NCBI RefSeq assembly: GCF_028369065.1
Contig: NZ_JAQNDA010000002.1
Coordinates: forward strand, 372,001-436,000
Origin: Marinobacter sp. SS21
GTDB taxonomy: Bacteria > Pseudomonadota > Gammaproteobacteria > Pseudomonadales > Oleiphilaceae
DNA: 64,000 bases
Reading direction: 5' to 3'
The notes beneath the pieces are model-generated. The model ran no database searches, was not told where the DNA came from, and saw only the letters and a program-made list of their open reading frames with translations. This document shows positions 19,568 to 27,689 of this stretch, piece after piece. Numbering within the stretch: the stretch's first letter is position 1; each line of letters begins with the position of its first letter. Position numbers and translations under genes: made by a program.

Positions 19568-20125
19568 ATGACACAACCGGAGCGCAATCATTTGTCGGGG
19601 CAGGCCCTCGAGGTTTATGACCGAATGTTGCACAGGGTGCAGGATGGGCTCAGCGAATTGGAGGAGATTACCCTGGACGGCCTGCACGAAGAGATCGGTA
19701 AGGCAGTGGAAGTGGAGTATGCCCTGGAGGAAATGACCCGGGAGGAGGTGGATTTGCTGTCTGCCTACCTTAAGCGGGATCTGGCGCACCTGATGAGGTT
19801 CGTCGATGAGACCGGCGAGGGCCTGAGTGAGTGGTTGCAGCTGGATATCTCGCTGATTGAGCGCCAACTGGCTGACATGCTGTTCTCGGTGGCGGACAAG
19901 ACGCGGCTGGATACCCTGGAGCTCAACCAGAAACTGGCCAATGAAGACCAGAGCTATTACATCTGTGGCGAGGTGGCCACCGCCGGCATGTTCAAGTGTC
20001 TGAACTGCGGCCACATGAAATGCCTGACCGCCACCAGTCACATCCTGGCCTGTGAAGCCTGCGGCTCACACTACTATGAGCGAGTGACCAGCCGTTGGCC
20101 TAAGGAGCCCCTGCGCGATGCCTGA
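19568..20125 (+). CDS. Zinc-ribbon protein, YbeL/DUF1451 family
   Basis: 185 residues from the ATG at 19568, preceded by GAGGAG; the frame upstream runs through the MITE and is not coding. The N-terminal two-thirds is a charged, helical, coiled-coil-like region. The C-terminus has a zinc ribbon made by FKCLNCG and LACEACG, preceded by GEVATAGMF. This is the YbeL family, encoded near leuS in E. coli and pseudomonads; its function is not established. The MITE sits just upstream and may have altered its promoter. Convergent with lnt. Confidence 0.88.
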   Translation: MTQPERNHLSGQALEVYDRMLHRVQDGLSELEEITLDGLHEEIGKAVEVEYALEEMTREEVDLLSAYLKRDLAHLMRFVDETGEGLSEWLQLDISLIERQLADMLFSVADKTRLDTLELNQKLANEDQSYYICGEVATAGMFKCLNCGHMKCLTATSHILACEACGSHYYERVTSRWPKEPLRDA

Positions 20126-20177
20126 ATCGCCTCGAGAGCCGATTTGAGGCTCCCGCAGGCGGCGTGACCAGCGGGCT

Positions 20178-21704
20178 TCAGGCCGAACGGGGAATGATCC
20201 GCTCCCGGCTGAACACGATCAGGATGGCGGCCAGGGTGAGGATGGGCCAGGATCCCGATTGCATGTAGGGCGTTAGGCCGGTGACCGGAAACACCTCGCC
20301 GCGCAGGGTGGCGCGGGTGAATTGTGGGATTGATTCGGTGATCTCGCCGTGATGGTTGACGATCGCGGTCGCTCCGTTATTGGTGCCCCGAATCAGGTAG
20401 CGTCCAGTTTCCAGAGCCCGCATCCTTGCAATTTGCAGGTGTTGATGTGGCCCGATGGAATCGCCAAACCAGCCGTCGTTGCTGATGGTGATCAGCAGGC
20501 CCGCTCCGCGCGCATTCACGGCAACAAAATCCGGATAGGCCACTTCGTAGCAGATGAATGGCATCACCAGGGTGTCACCGACCTGTAACGGCACTTGGTG
20601 TTCCGGGCCGCGGGAAAACTCCGACATCGGCAGGTCAAAGAAGCCGATCAGCCCCCGCAACCACTGCTGTAAGGGTACATACTCGCCAAAGGGCACCAGC
20701 TTCTGTTTGTGGTACATCCCATCGCCGTTACCCAGCGCCATAATGCTGTTGTGGAAAGTGAAATTTTCCAGCCGATCGCTGAAACCGTACCAGGGGATGC
20801 CGGTAATCAGGGTGCTGCCGGGCGCCAGCTCGGTCTCGATGTGCTCGAAGATCGCGCCTGCCTGGTCCTGGGTTAGCGGTATTGCGGTCTCGGGCCAGAG
20901 AATCAGGTCCCTTTCCCAATCTTGCTGGGTCAGCTCCAGATAGGTCACGATCTGGTCTTTCAGGTAGGCCGGGTCCCATTTGATCAGCTGCGGGACGTTG
21001 CCCTGCATGGTTGCCACCGACAGCGGAGCATCGGACGGGATCGTCCAGGCGGCGTCTTTCAGTGCTGGGCCGGAGAGCCAGGGCGCCAGAGTCAAGGCGG
21101 TGACCGCCAGCGCGGCCTTGTGGTGCTGTTGCCGGACAAGCCAGTAGAGCCCGTAAGCACTCACCCCGGTCAGCAGAATCCAGAAGGTCAGGCCATGAAC
21201 GCCGACAATGGGGGCAAATCCCGCCAGTGGGCCGTCCACTTGGGCGGTGCCGAGGTACAGCCACGGGAATCCGGTCAGCAGCCAGCCGCGTACCCAGTCG
21301 GCCAGCAGCCAGACGGCGGGAAACAGGATCAGCCTGCGTACGGCGCTGTGCTTGGCCAATTTGCCCCAACACAGGAAGGCAAGGCCGTGGAACAGCGCCA
21401 GGCCCGCCACGAACACTACGGTCAACAGGATCGATACCGGCACCGAGGTGTTACCGTATTGGCTGATGCTGATATAGACCCAGGAGGCGCCGCTGCCAAA
21501 CAGTCCGAACCCCACCAGCCAACCGGCCCGGAACAGTTTGTGCGCCGGCAGCGGCAGCGCCACCAGCAGGATCAGGGCGATGGAAGCCGGGCCCAGCCAC
21601 CACCAGCTAAAGGGCGAGAAGGTCAGGGTTTGCAGTGCGCCTGCTGCCAGCAGCAACAGGGCGCTCAACCGGGGATGGCGGCTCAGTTTGGTTTCAGGTG
21701 TCAC
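20178..21704 (-). CDS. lnt: Apolipoprotein N-acyltransferase
   Basis: 508 residues. Inner-membrane enzyme that adds the third acyl chain to the N-terminal Cys of lipoproteins so they can be sent to the outer membrane. About six hydrophobic segments fill residues 10-215, followed by a periplasmic nitrilase-like domain. The catalytic triad is visible: E272 in LILWPETAIPL, K335 in HKQKLVPFGEY and C385 in MPFICYEVAYP. It overlaps the corC stop by 11 nt and ends the phoH-ybeY-corC-lnt operon. LptE in this window is among its substrates. Confidence 0.97.
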   Translation of the reverse strand: MTPETKLSRHPRLSALLLLAAGALQTLTFSPFSWWWLGPASIALILLVALPLPAHKLFRAGWLVGFGLFGSGASWVYISISQYGNTSVPVSILLTVVFVAGLALFHGLAFLCWGKLAKHSAVRRLILFPAVWLLADWVRGWLLTGFPWLYLGTAQVDGPLAGFAPIVGVHGLTFWILLTGVSAYGLYWLVRQQHHKAALAVTALTLAPWLSGPALKDAAWTIPSDAPLSVATMQGNVPQLIKWDPAYLKDQIVTYLELTQQDWERDLILWPETAIPLTQDQAGAIFEHIETELAPGSTLITGIPWYGFSDRLENFTFHNSIMALGNGDGMYHKQKLVPFGEYVPLQQWLRGLIGFFDLPMSEFSRGPEHQVPLQVGDTLVMPFICYEVAYPDFVAVNARGAGLLITISNDGWFGDSIGPHQHLQIARMRALETGRYLIRGTNNGATAIVNHHGEITESIPQFTRATLRGEVFPVTGLTPYMQSGSWPILTLAAILIVFSRERIIPRSA

Positions 21705-22539
21705 TGCGGGTTACCTGGAGCAGTCGAATGACACGATTGTCGGCATTGGCAATGGTGAAGGTCAGTCCGCCGACGCTCACCGATTCGCCCCGACGCGGCA
21801 GGTGGCCGAATTCCTTGAGGATGACACCACCGATGGTGTCGAACTCCTGTTCGTCGAGCTCGGACTTGAAGAATTCGTTGAAATCTTCGATGGGCGTGAC
21901 CGCCTTGACGGCGAAGATGCCGTTGCCGCGGGCCTTGATATGGGTTTCCTCGTCGAAATCGTGTTCATCCTCGATTTCGCCGACAATCTGCTCCAGCACA
22001 TCCTCGATGGTGATCAGGCCGGCAGTGCCGCCGTATTCGTCCACCACGATCGCCATGTGGTTGCGGGTTTCCTTGAACTCCTTGAGCAGCTGATTGAGTC
22101 GTTTGCTCTCTGGCACGAACGTGGGTGGTCGCAGGATTTCCCGGATCTGAACCCAGTTCAGTTCATTGTTCAGTGCCAGCGGCAGCAGGTCCTTGGCGAG
22201 CAGGATGCCGATGACGTCGTCCTGATTGTCGCCGATGACCGGAAATCGACTGTGGGCAGACTCGATGATCTCGGAGAGGAAGGCTTTGGGTTCCTGGGAC
22301 GCCTTGACGGTCACCATCTGGGAGCGCGGGATCATGATCTCCTCGACCCGCATGTCGATCACCTGCATGGCCCCCTCAATGATGCTCATGGCATCGGAAT
22401 CGAGCACACTCTGGGCTTCGGCATCCCGCAGGATTTCAAGAATGTCCTCGGCGGACTCGGGTTCGTTGGAGAAAGCTTGTGATATTCGTTCCAGCCAGGA
22501 CCTGCTGCCCTGGCTGCGACTCGACTGATCGTCGCTCAT
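21694..22539 (-). CDS. corC: CorC/YbeX CBS-domain protein
   Basis: 281 residues without membrane segments, so the short cytosolic form. After an N-terminal tail, two CBS domains begin at VEEIMIPRSQMVTV near 66 and a second with FVPESKRLNQLLKEFKETR; the region ends in a CorC_HlyC transporter-associated domain (about 200-280). Classically tied to Mg/Co efflux, and more recently to ribosome and Mg2+ homeostasis. Its start overlaps the ybeY stop by 4 nt. Confidence 0.92.
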   Translation of the reverse strand: MSDDQSSRSQGSRSWLERISQAFSNEPESAEDILEILRDAEAQSVLDSDAMSIIEGAMQVIDMRVEEIMIPRSQMVTVKASQEPKAFLSEIIESAHSRFPVIGDNQDDVIGILLAKDLLPLALNNELNWVQIREILRPPTFVPESKRLNQLLKEFKETRNHMAIVVDEYGGTAGLITIEDVLEQIVGEIEDEHDFDEETHIKARGNGIFAVKAVTPIEDFNEFFKSELDEQEFDTIGGVILKEFGHLPRRGESVSVGGLTFTIANADNRVIRLLQVTRSDT

Positions 22540-23009
22540 GAGTCTGGTTCCGTTTCCTCTGATTCGTAAGGATTGGCGTATCCGAGCTGGCCGAGCAGCC
22601 GGATTTCGAGGCTTTCCATAACCTCTGCGTCATCGTGGTCGATGTGGTCATAGCCCTGCAGGTGCAGAACGCCATGTACCACCATATGGGCCCAGTGCGC
22701 TTCCACGGCCTTGTTTTGTGCGCCGGCTTCGTTGCGGACCACGTCCGCCGCGATCACCAGGTCACCGGCCAGTGGCACCGTTATACCGGCTGGTGCCTCA
22801 AATGGGAAGGACAGCACATTGGTTGGTCCGCTTTTGCCGCGATACTGTTGGTTCAGATCGGCGCTCTCGGCAACATCAACAAGGCGAATGGTGACTTCCG
22901 AGTCGTGATCCTGCAGCCAGGCCGCATTGGCCCAGCGGGTCAGAGCCCGGTCGTCCGGCAAGTCCGGGCCATCCACCGCCCGCTGCACGTCAGTGATGAG
23001 CTCGCTCAA
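22536..23009 (-). CDS. ybeY: Endoribonuclease YbeY
   Basis: 157 residues. Zinc-dependent endoribonuclease that takes part in 16S rRNA 3'-end maturation and 70S quality control. The family motif H-x3-H-x5-H is present as HGVLHLQGYDH with H112, H116 and H122. TNVLSFPFE earlier in the chain is also characteristic. Four-base overlaps with both phoH and corC indicate tight translational coupling. Confidence 0.96.
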   Translation of the reverse strand: MSELITDVQRAVDGPDLPDDRALTRWANAAWLQDHDSEVTIRLVDVAESADLNQQYRGKSGPTNVLSFPFEAPAGITVPLAGDLVIAADVVRNEAGAQNKAVEAHWAHMVVHGVLHLQGYDHIDHDDAEVMESLEIRLLGQLGYANPYESEETEPDS

Positions 23010-23989
23010 TGGGAGCCTCCACTGCCATCGTCAAAGGCGTCATAGGCTTCTACGATCCGCTGCACCAGCGGGTGTCTGACCACGTCCTTGGCTTCGAAAC
23101 GGGTGAAGCTGATGCCCTGCACTTTGCCGAGCACGCCCGCGGCATGAATCAGTCCTGAATTCTGGCCTCGGGGCAGGTCGACCTGGGTGGTGTCGCCAGT
23201 GATGACTGCGGTGGAGCCGAAGCCGATGCGGGTCAGAAACATCTTCATCTGTTCCCGCGTTGTGTTCTGACTTTCGTCGAGAATGATGAACGCATTATTA
23301 AGGGTTCGACCCCTCATGAAGGCCAGCGGGGCAATTTCGATCACGCTTTTTTCGATCAGCTTGGTCACCTGATCGAAGCCGAGCATTTCGTAGAGCGCGT
23401 CGTACAGCGGGCGCAGGTAGGGGTCCACCTTCTGGGCCAGGTCGCCAGGCAGGAAACCCAGTTTCTCACCGGCTTCCACCGCCGGCCGCACCAGCAGGAT
23501 GCGCTTGACCTGTTCGTCCTTGAGCGCTTCGACGGCGCAGGCAACGGCAAGCCAGGTCTTACCGGTGCCGGCCGGCCCGATCCCGAAGTTGATGTCGTGG
23601 GTACGGATGCTGTGGACGTACTTCTGCTGGTTGCCGCCACGGGGTTTGGCCTGCAATTTAGGGGTCTTGATGACCACCTGGCTGCCATCGTAGGGCTTGT
23701 CTTCCGGTAAGCGTTCCAGTCCGGATTCGCGGATGAACAGATGAACAGTATCCGGCGTTATGTCGTCGTTTCCCTCGGTTTCCCGATACAGGTGGCGGAT
23801 GACTTCCGACGCTGCCGCGACGTGTTCTGCTTCACCCTCAAGGCGAAAGTGATGGCCGCGCCGACCAATTCGGATATCGAGGCGCTTTTCAATGTGTTTG
23901 AGATGTTCATCGAACTGGCCACAGAGGGTGGCAAGCCGGCGTTGGTCCACTGGGTGGAGGTCAAACTGTTTGACGTCGTTGGTATTCAA
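23006..23989 (-). CDS. ybeZ: PhoH-like ATPase (YbeZ)
   Basis: 327 residues. Cytosolic P-loop ATPase of the PhoH family, whose E. coli homologue works with YbeY in RNA processing. Walker A is GPAGTGKT at 138-145, and the Walker B region is FIILDESQNTT with RIGFGSTAVITGD after it. An N-terminal KH-like RNA-binding region (about 30-75) precedes the ATPase. It is first in the four-gene operon and follows miaB after 203 nt that contain an inverted repeat. Confidence 0.95.
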   Translation of the reverse strand: MNTNDVKQFDLHPVDQRRLATLCGQFDEHLKHIEKRLDIRIGRRGHHFRLEGEAEHVAAASEVIRHLYRETEGNDDITPDTVHLFIRESGLERLPEDKPYDGSQVVIKTPKLQAKPRGGNQQKYVHSIRTHDINFGIGPAGTGKTWLAVACAVEALKDEQVKRILLVRPAVEAGEKLGFLPGDLAQKVDPYLRPLYDALYEMLGFDQVTKLIEKSVIEIAPLAFMRGRTLNNAFIILDESQNTTREQMKMFLTRIGFGSTAVITGDTTQVDLPRGQNSGLIHAAGVLGKVQGISFTRFEAKDVVRHPLVQRIVEAYDAFDDGSGGSH

Positions 23990-24067
23990 TCAGTCCTCTT
24001 TCGTATTCGTTGCTGCTCCGAACGGTCGGAGTTGGGGGTGAGGGTGCTTCGTGGTTGCCAATTATCA

Positions 24068-24183
24068 GGCCTCGCCTCTGGCGTAGGATGTGGTGAGCAA
24101 CGCGAACCGCATCGCGGAATTCAGGCGCAAACCCGACTGATGCGGTTCGGCAGGCCTCACCGCATCCTACGTTCCGAGGCCGG
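24068..24183. repeat. Inverted repeat pair of the GATGCGGTTCGGC family
   Basis: Two copies of a roughly 33-bp unit face each other: left arm from about 24081 (CGTAGGATGTGGTGAG...CGAACCGCATC) and right arm 24139-24172 (GATGCGGTTCGGC...GCATCCTACG). An outer GGCCTCG/CGAGGCC pair closes it. It lies between miaB and phoH, both on the minus strand. The same family recurs at 32691-32825. Confidence 0.8.
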
Positions 24184-24192
24184 CATCGAGTT

Positions 24193-25539
24193 TTAGTATA
24201 GCGTCGAGTCGACCGGCGCGCCCCGCAAAGAGTTTGGCAGCGCCTCTTTGATGTCTACGTCGATGAAATGGCCGATCACCTTGGGGTTGTCATGCCGGAA
24301 ATTGACGATGCGGTTGTTCTCGGTGCGGCCGGCGTACTCGCCCGGATCTTTCTTGGACAGTCCGGTCACCAGGATGCGCTGGGTGGTGCCGACCATCTTG
24401 CGGCTGATGTCCATGGCGTGTTGGTTGATGCGCTGTTGGAGGATGCTCAGGCGCTGCTTTTTGACGTCCATCGGGGTGTCGTCCGGTAAGTCTGAGGCCG
24501 GCGTTCCCGGGCGGGCGCTGTAAATGAAGCTGAACGAGACGTCAAAGCCGATGTCGGTGATCAGCTTCATGGTGTCCTCGAAATCTTTGTCGGTTTCTCC
24601 CGGGAAGCCGATGATGAAGTCGGACGAGAAGCTGATATCCGGCCGAATTTTTCGCAAGCGCCGTAACTTCGACTTGTATTCCAGGGCAGTGTGACCCCGC
24701 TTCATCTGAGCCAGAATGCGGTCGGAACCGCTCTGCACCGGTAAGTGCAGGTGGCTGACCAGCTCCGGGACCTGGGCGTACACCTCGATGAGGGCATCCG
24801 AGAATTCCACCGGGTGGGAGGTGGTGTAGCGGATGCGGTCGATGCCGTCGATGGTGGCAATCAGGGTGATCAGTTCCGCCAGATCCATGGCATCGCCATC
24901 GTGAGTGTCACCGCGGTAGGCATTTACGTTTTGCCCAAGCAGGTTGACCTCGCGGACTCCCTGCTGCGCCAGGTGAGCGATCTCGGCAATGACGTCATCC
25001 ACCGGTCGGCTCACTTCCTCACCTCGGGTATAGGGCACCACGCAAAAGGTGCAGTACTTGCTGCAGCCTTCCATGATGGAGACAAAGGCGGACGGGCCTT
25101 CGGCACCGGGGGAGGGCAGGTTGTCAAACTTTTCGATCTCCGGGAAACTCACATCCACCACGCCGACGCCGTCGCCCTTGCTGCGCACCTCGGTGATCAT
25201 GTCAGGCAGTCGGTGGAGGGTCTGAGGGCCGAAAACCATGTCCACATACGGCGCACGGTCGAGGATGGCCTGGCCTTCCTGGCTGGCAACGCAGCCGCCG
25301 ACGCCGATGATCAGATCGGGGTTGGTCTTTTTCAGACTTTTCCAGCGACCCAGCTGGTGGAAGACTTTTTCCTGGGCTTTTTCCCGGATGGAGCAGGTGT
25401 TCAGCAGCAGGATGTCCGCGTCTTCCGGGGTCTCAGTCATTTCGACTTTCTCGCCGGTACGGAGCAAGTCTGCCATGCGGGACGAGTCGTACTCGTTCAT
25501 CTGGCAGCCGTGGGTCTTGATGTAAAGCTTCTTGGCCAT
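24193..25539 (-). CDS. miaB: tRNA-2-methylthio-N6-dimethylallyladenosine synthase
   Basis: 448 residues from the ATG at 25539 (a TTG nine bases earlier is possible). Radical-SAM methylthiotransferase acting on i6A37 of tRNAs. The N-terminal cluster cysteines are C12, C49 and C83; the radical-SAM cysteines C159, C163 and C166 lie in [17 protein letters not shown]; a TRAM RNA-binding domain ends the chain. The paralogue rimO is at 31135. A perfect TATAAT (rc of 25675-25680) is a likely -10. Confidence 0.97.
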   Translation of the reverse strand: MAKKLYIKTHGCQMNEYDSSRMADLLRTGEKVEMTETPEDADILLLNTCSIREKAQEKVFHQLGRWKSLKKTNPDLIIGVGGCVASQEGQAILDRAPYVDMVFGPQTLHRLPDMITEVRSKGDGVGVVDVSFPEIEKFDNLPSPGAEGPSAFVSIMEGCSKYCTFCVVPYTRGEEVSRPVDDVIAEIAHLAQQGVREVNLLGQNVNAYRGDTHDGDAMDLAELITLIATIDGIDRIRYTTSHPVEFSDALIEVYAQVPELVSHLHLPVQSGSDRILAQMKRGHTALEYKSKLRRLRKIRPDISFSSDFIIGFPGETDKDFEDTMKLITDIGFDVSFSFIYSARPGTPASDLPDDTPMDVKKQRLSILQQRINQHAMDISRKMVGTTQRILVTGLSKKDPGEYAGRTENNRIVNFRHDNPKVIGHFIDVDIKEALPNSLRGAPVDSTLY

Positions 25540-25674
25540 GTGTCTCAACGTGCATTGGTGAATGTTCGCGTGACCGGTTTTAGCCGGGGGCGATCGGCCA
25601 GCGCGGCCGTTTTGGTTAAATAACCGTGGTCAAACAACTCCGGGTAACGCTGGCAGCTGTGAAAGCAACTGGCT

Positions 25675-25747
25675 ATTATAGCGAGCCGCTCAAATCGCAA
25701 CCAGCGTTTCCTGGCCTCAATTACGGCAAATCCCGATGTGGTATGAT
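25675..25747. promoter_or_regulatory. Divergent miaB and trmH promoters
   Basis: On the minus strand TATAAT (25680-25675) with a poor -35 (TGGTTG, 17-bp spacer) should drive miaB. On the plus strand an extended -10, TGGTATGAT (25739-25747), lies 32 nt before the trmH ATG. The -35 boxes are weak by eye. Confidence 0.45.
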
Positions 25748-25779
25748 GGCCTGCTTTGGACGTCACCGAGAGACCGTGA

Positions 25780-26490
25780 ATGACCCCGGAACGCCTCGCA
25801 CGCATCAAGCAGATCCTCGATCGCCGCCAGCCCGACCTGACCGTACTGACGGATCAGGTTCACAAACCGCGTAACCTTTCGGCCATTATCCGGTCCTGTG
25901 ATGCCTTTGGTGTCGCCAATATGCACGCGGTGTGGCCGAAGGAAGGTTACCGGGCGTTTCGCAAGACCGCGGGTGGCAGTTTCAACTGGGTGACGACCCG
26001 CACCCATCCCGCCATGACCGACGCTGTTGAAGCCCTGCGCCGCAGCGGTCACAAACTCTATGCGGCGCAGCTGTCTGAGCGGGCGGTGGATTACCGGGAG
26101 GTGGATTACACCTTACCTTGCGCGGTGATCATGGGGAACGAGGTGGAGGGTGTGAGCGCCGATGCCGCCGAGCAGGCGGACGAGCACATCGTCATTCCGA
26201 TGATGGGGATGGTGGAATCGTTGAACGTTTCCGCGGCCTGCGCCATCATCCTGTCCGAGGCGCAACGACAGCGTAAGGAGGCCGGCCTCTATAAGCAGCG
26301 ACGGCTGCCGGACGACGAGTACCTGCGCTTGCTTTTCTGTTGGTGTCAGCCAGCGGTTAAGCAGTACTGTGATGACCGCAATTTGCCGTACCCGCCGTTT
26401 GACCCTGAAACCGGGGATCTCATTGATGGCGTTGGCTGGATGGAAGCGGTGCGGCGGCAGCGGCATCCGCATTTGGCTGAAGAATCTTGA
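25780..26490 (+). CDS. trmH: tRNA (guanosine-18-2'-O)-methyltransferase
   Basis: 236 residues. SPOUT (trefoil-knot) methyltransferase that makes Gm18 in the D-loop of tRNAs. Family motifs: KPRNLSAIIRSCDAFGV near the N-terminus (motif 1), AVIMGNEVEGVS (motif 2) and IPMMGMVESLNVSAACAI (motif 3), which form the SAM pocket. The C-terminal region beyond residue 185 matches the longer TrmH form. A single-gene unit, divergent from miaB and convergent with yejK. Confidence 0.95.
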   Translation: MTPERLARIKQILDRRQPDLTVLTDQVHKPRNLSAIIRSCDAFGVANMHAVWPKEGYRAFRKTAGGSFNWVTTRTHPAMTDAVEALRRSGHKLYAAQLSERAVDYREVDYTLPCAVIMGNEVEGVSADAAEQADEHIVIPMMGMVESLNVSAACAIILSEAQRQRKEAGLYKQRRLPDDEYLRLLFCWCQPAVKQYCDDRNLPYPPFDPETGDLIDGVGWMEAVRRQRHPHLAEES

Positions 26491-26493
26491 GCT

Positions 26494-26518
26494 GGGGGCA
26501 GATTCGAAACCTGTCCCC
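26494..26518. terminator. Hairpin between convergent trmH and yejK
   Basis: GGGGGCAG (26494-26501) pairs with CTGTCCCC (26511-26518), 8 bp with one G-U, loop of 9 nt. It begins 4 nt after the trmH stop. No U-tract, so Rho-independent function is doubtful. Confidence 0.35.
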
Positions 26519-26537
26519 GATCGGCCGGGCGGAGCGT

Positions 26538-27551
26538 CTACTCTCTTGCTTCCAGATAGCGCTGCAATTGCTCCCGCAACGCCTTTGGTAACCGGGTGAT
26601 GGTCAGGGCGTCCTTGTCTCGGTCATAGTACACCGCCTGGTTGACCAGGTCGGAGGAAAACGACACGCTCATGCCACCGCCAGAACCGGCGATGCGGACC
26701 AGTTTCTTGACCTTGCGATGATCTGGGTGCAGCAGTCCGCTTTCGGGCAGCTCGGTGGACTGCTTGGCAAATTCCTTGAAGCGCTCGGGCTGGTTCTCGT
26801 CCAGATAGCCGGACAAGGCTTCGATGGCAACGGGTTCGCCCAGGGCATGCTGCTCTTTGCAGAACTCGTAGGCACGGTGGCGGACCTTGCCGGCTTCTTC
26901 CGGCTCGGAGGTCTTGGCGAAGGATTCGACGGCATCCAGAAAGGTCAGTGTTTCCTTCTCAACATCAATCTGGTTGGTGAAACCGCACAGTTTGATGAAG
27001 CGCTCACCCGGTTCGCCGGTGCCGCGGCCGTGAACCAGGGTGAGGTAGTTCTCCGCCGGGGTGTCGCCGAGCCAGTCATCCAGTTCGATGCGAACCGCCA
27101 GGTTCAGGCGGGAGAGGCTCAGTACGTCGGTGGCATCCAGCGTCTGTTCGCTGTCGAAGCGCATGGCGCTGTCGTTTTCCACAACCAGCAGGTAGACCGC
27201 GTCCGAGTCCGCCAGGGCTTCATGGGCAATCATCAGATGGCCGTCATGCTCCTCCTGGCAGTCATTCAGTAATTCCTGCCACTGGCCAAACAGGCGCTCG
27301 CTCAAGGAATCGAAGCTTTGCTTGTCTTCGATGTAGTCCTTCAGCCAGGCGCTGAACGGGGACTGCCCAATGTCGTCAGAGAAACGGCCGTATTTCTTGC
27401 CGGGCTTGCTGTTGAACAGCCGCTTCATCTGCTTGTGCAGCGCCTCGTAGTCGCCGCCGGGTTCCTTGAGCGGTGCTCCAGGGCGAATCCGGGCCGGCTG
27501 CCCCGGTTGGTATTGGCTGGCAAAGGCGGTGCGAAGGTATTTGATGGCCAT
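26538..27551 (-). CDS. yejK: Nucleoid-associated protein YejK (NdpA)
   Basis: 337 residues, the usual size for the YejK/NdpA family (37 kDa nucleoid-associated protein). Typical features are the KLCGFTNQIDVEKETLTF core and the C-terminal VRIAGSGGGMSVSFSSDLVNQAV. It binds the nucleoid; its detailed role is not settled. A strong bidirectional terminator separates it from the cysDN operon upstream, so it should have its own promoter in the short space after that hairpin or accept read-through. Confidence 0.93.
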   Translation of the reverse strand: MAIKYLRTAFASQYQPGQPARIRPGAPLKEPGGDYEALHKQMKRLFNSKPGKKYGRFSDDIGQSPFSAWLKDYIEDKQSFDSLSERLFGQWQELLNDCQEEHDGHLMIAHEALADSDAVYLLVVENDSAMRFDSEQTLDATDVLSLSRLNLAVRIELDDWLGDTPAENYLTLVHGRGTGEPGERFIKLCGFTNQIDVEKETLTFLDAVESFAKTSEPEEAGKVRHRAYEFCKEQHALGEPVAIEALSGYLDENQPERFKEFAKQSTELPESGLLHPDHRKVKKLVRIAGSGGGMSVSFSSDLVNQAVYYDRDKDALTITRLPKALREQLQRYLEARE

Positions 27552-27578
27552 GAACGATTTCCCTGGTCGCTAAAACAG

Positions 27579-27609
27579 AAAAAGCCTCAGCCTGGGGCTG
27601 GGGCTTTTT
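27579..27609. terminator. Bidirectional terminator between cysN and yejK
   Basis: Arms AAAAAGCCTCAGCC (27579-27592) and GGCTGGGGCTTTTT (27596-27609) pair at 13 of 14 positions around a TGG loop, with A and T tracts outside. It ends the cysDN transcript on the minus strand. Confidence 0.85.
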
Positions 27610-27615
27610 ATCATA

Positions 27616-27671
27616 GCCGCTGAGTCTGCGGAAGCGAGGCAGGCTTTGCCTGGCCTGGCCGACTCAGCGGC
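27616..27671. repeat. Structured inverted repeat after cysN
   Basis: GCCGCTGAGTC (27616-27626) and GACTCAGCGGC (27661-27671) are perfect 11-bp arms around a 34-nt loop that itself contains AGGCAGGC/GCCTGGCCT. It lies in the 3' untranslated part of the cysDN message, just before the terminator. Confidence 0.6.
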
Positions 27672-27689
27672 TTGTTGGGGCTGGAGCCA

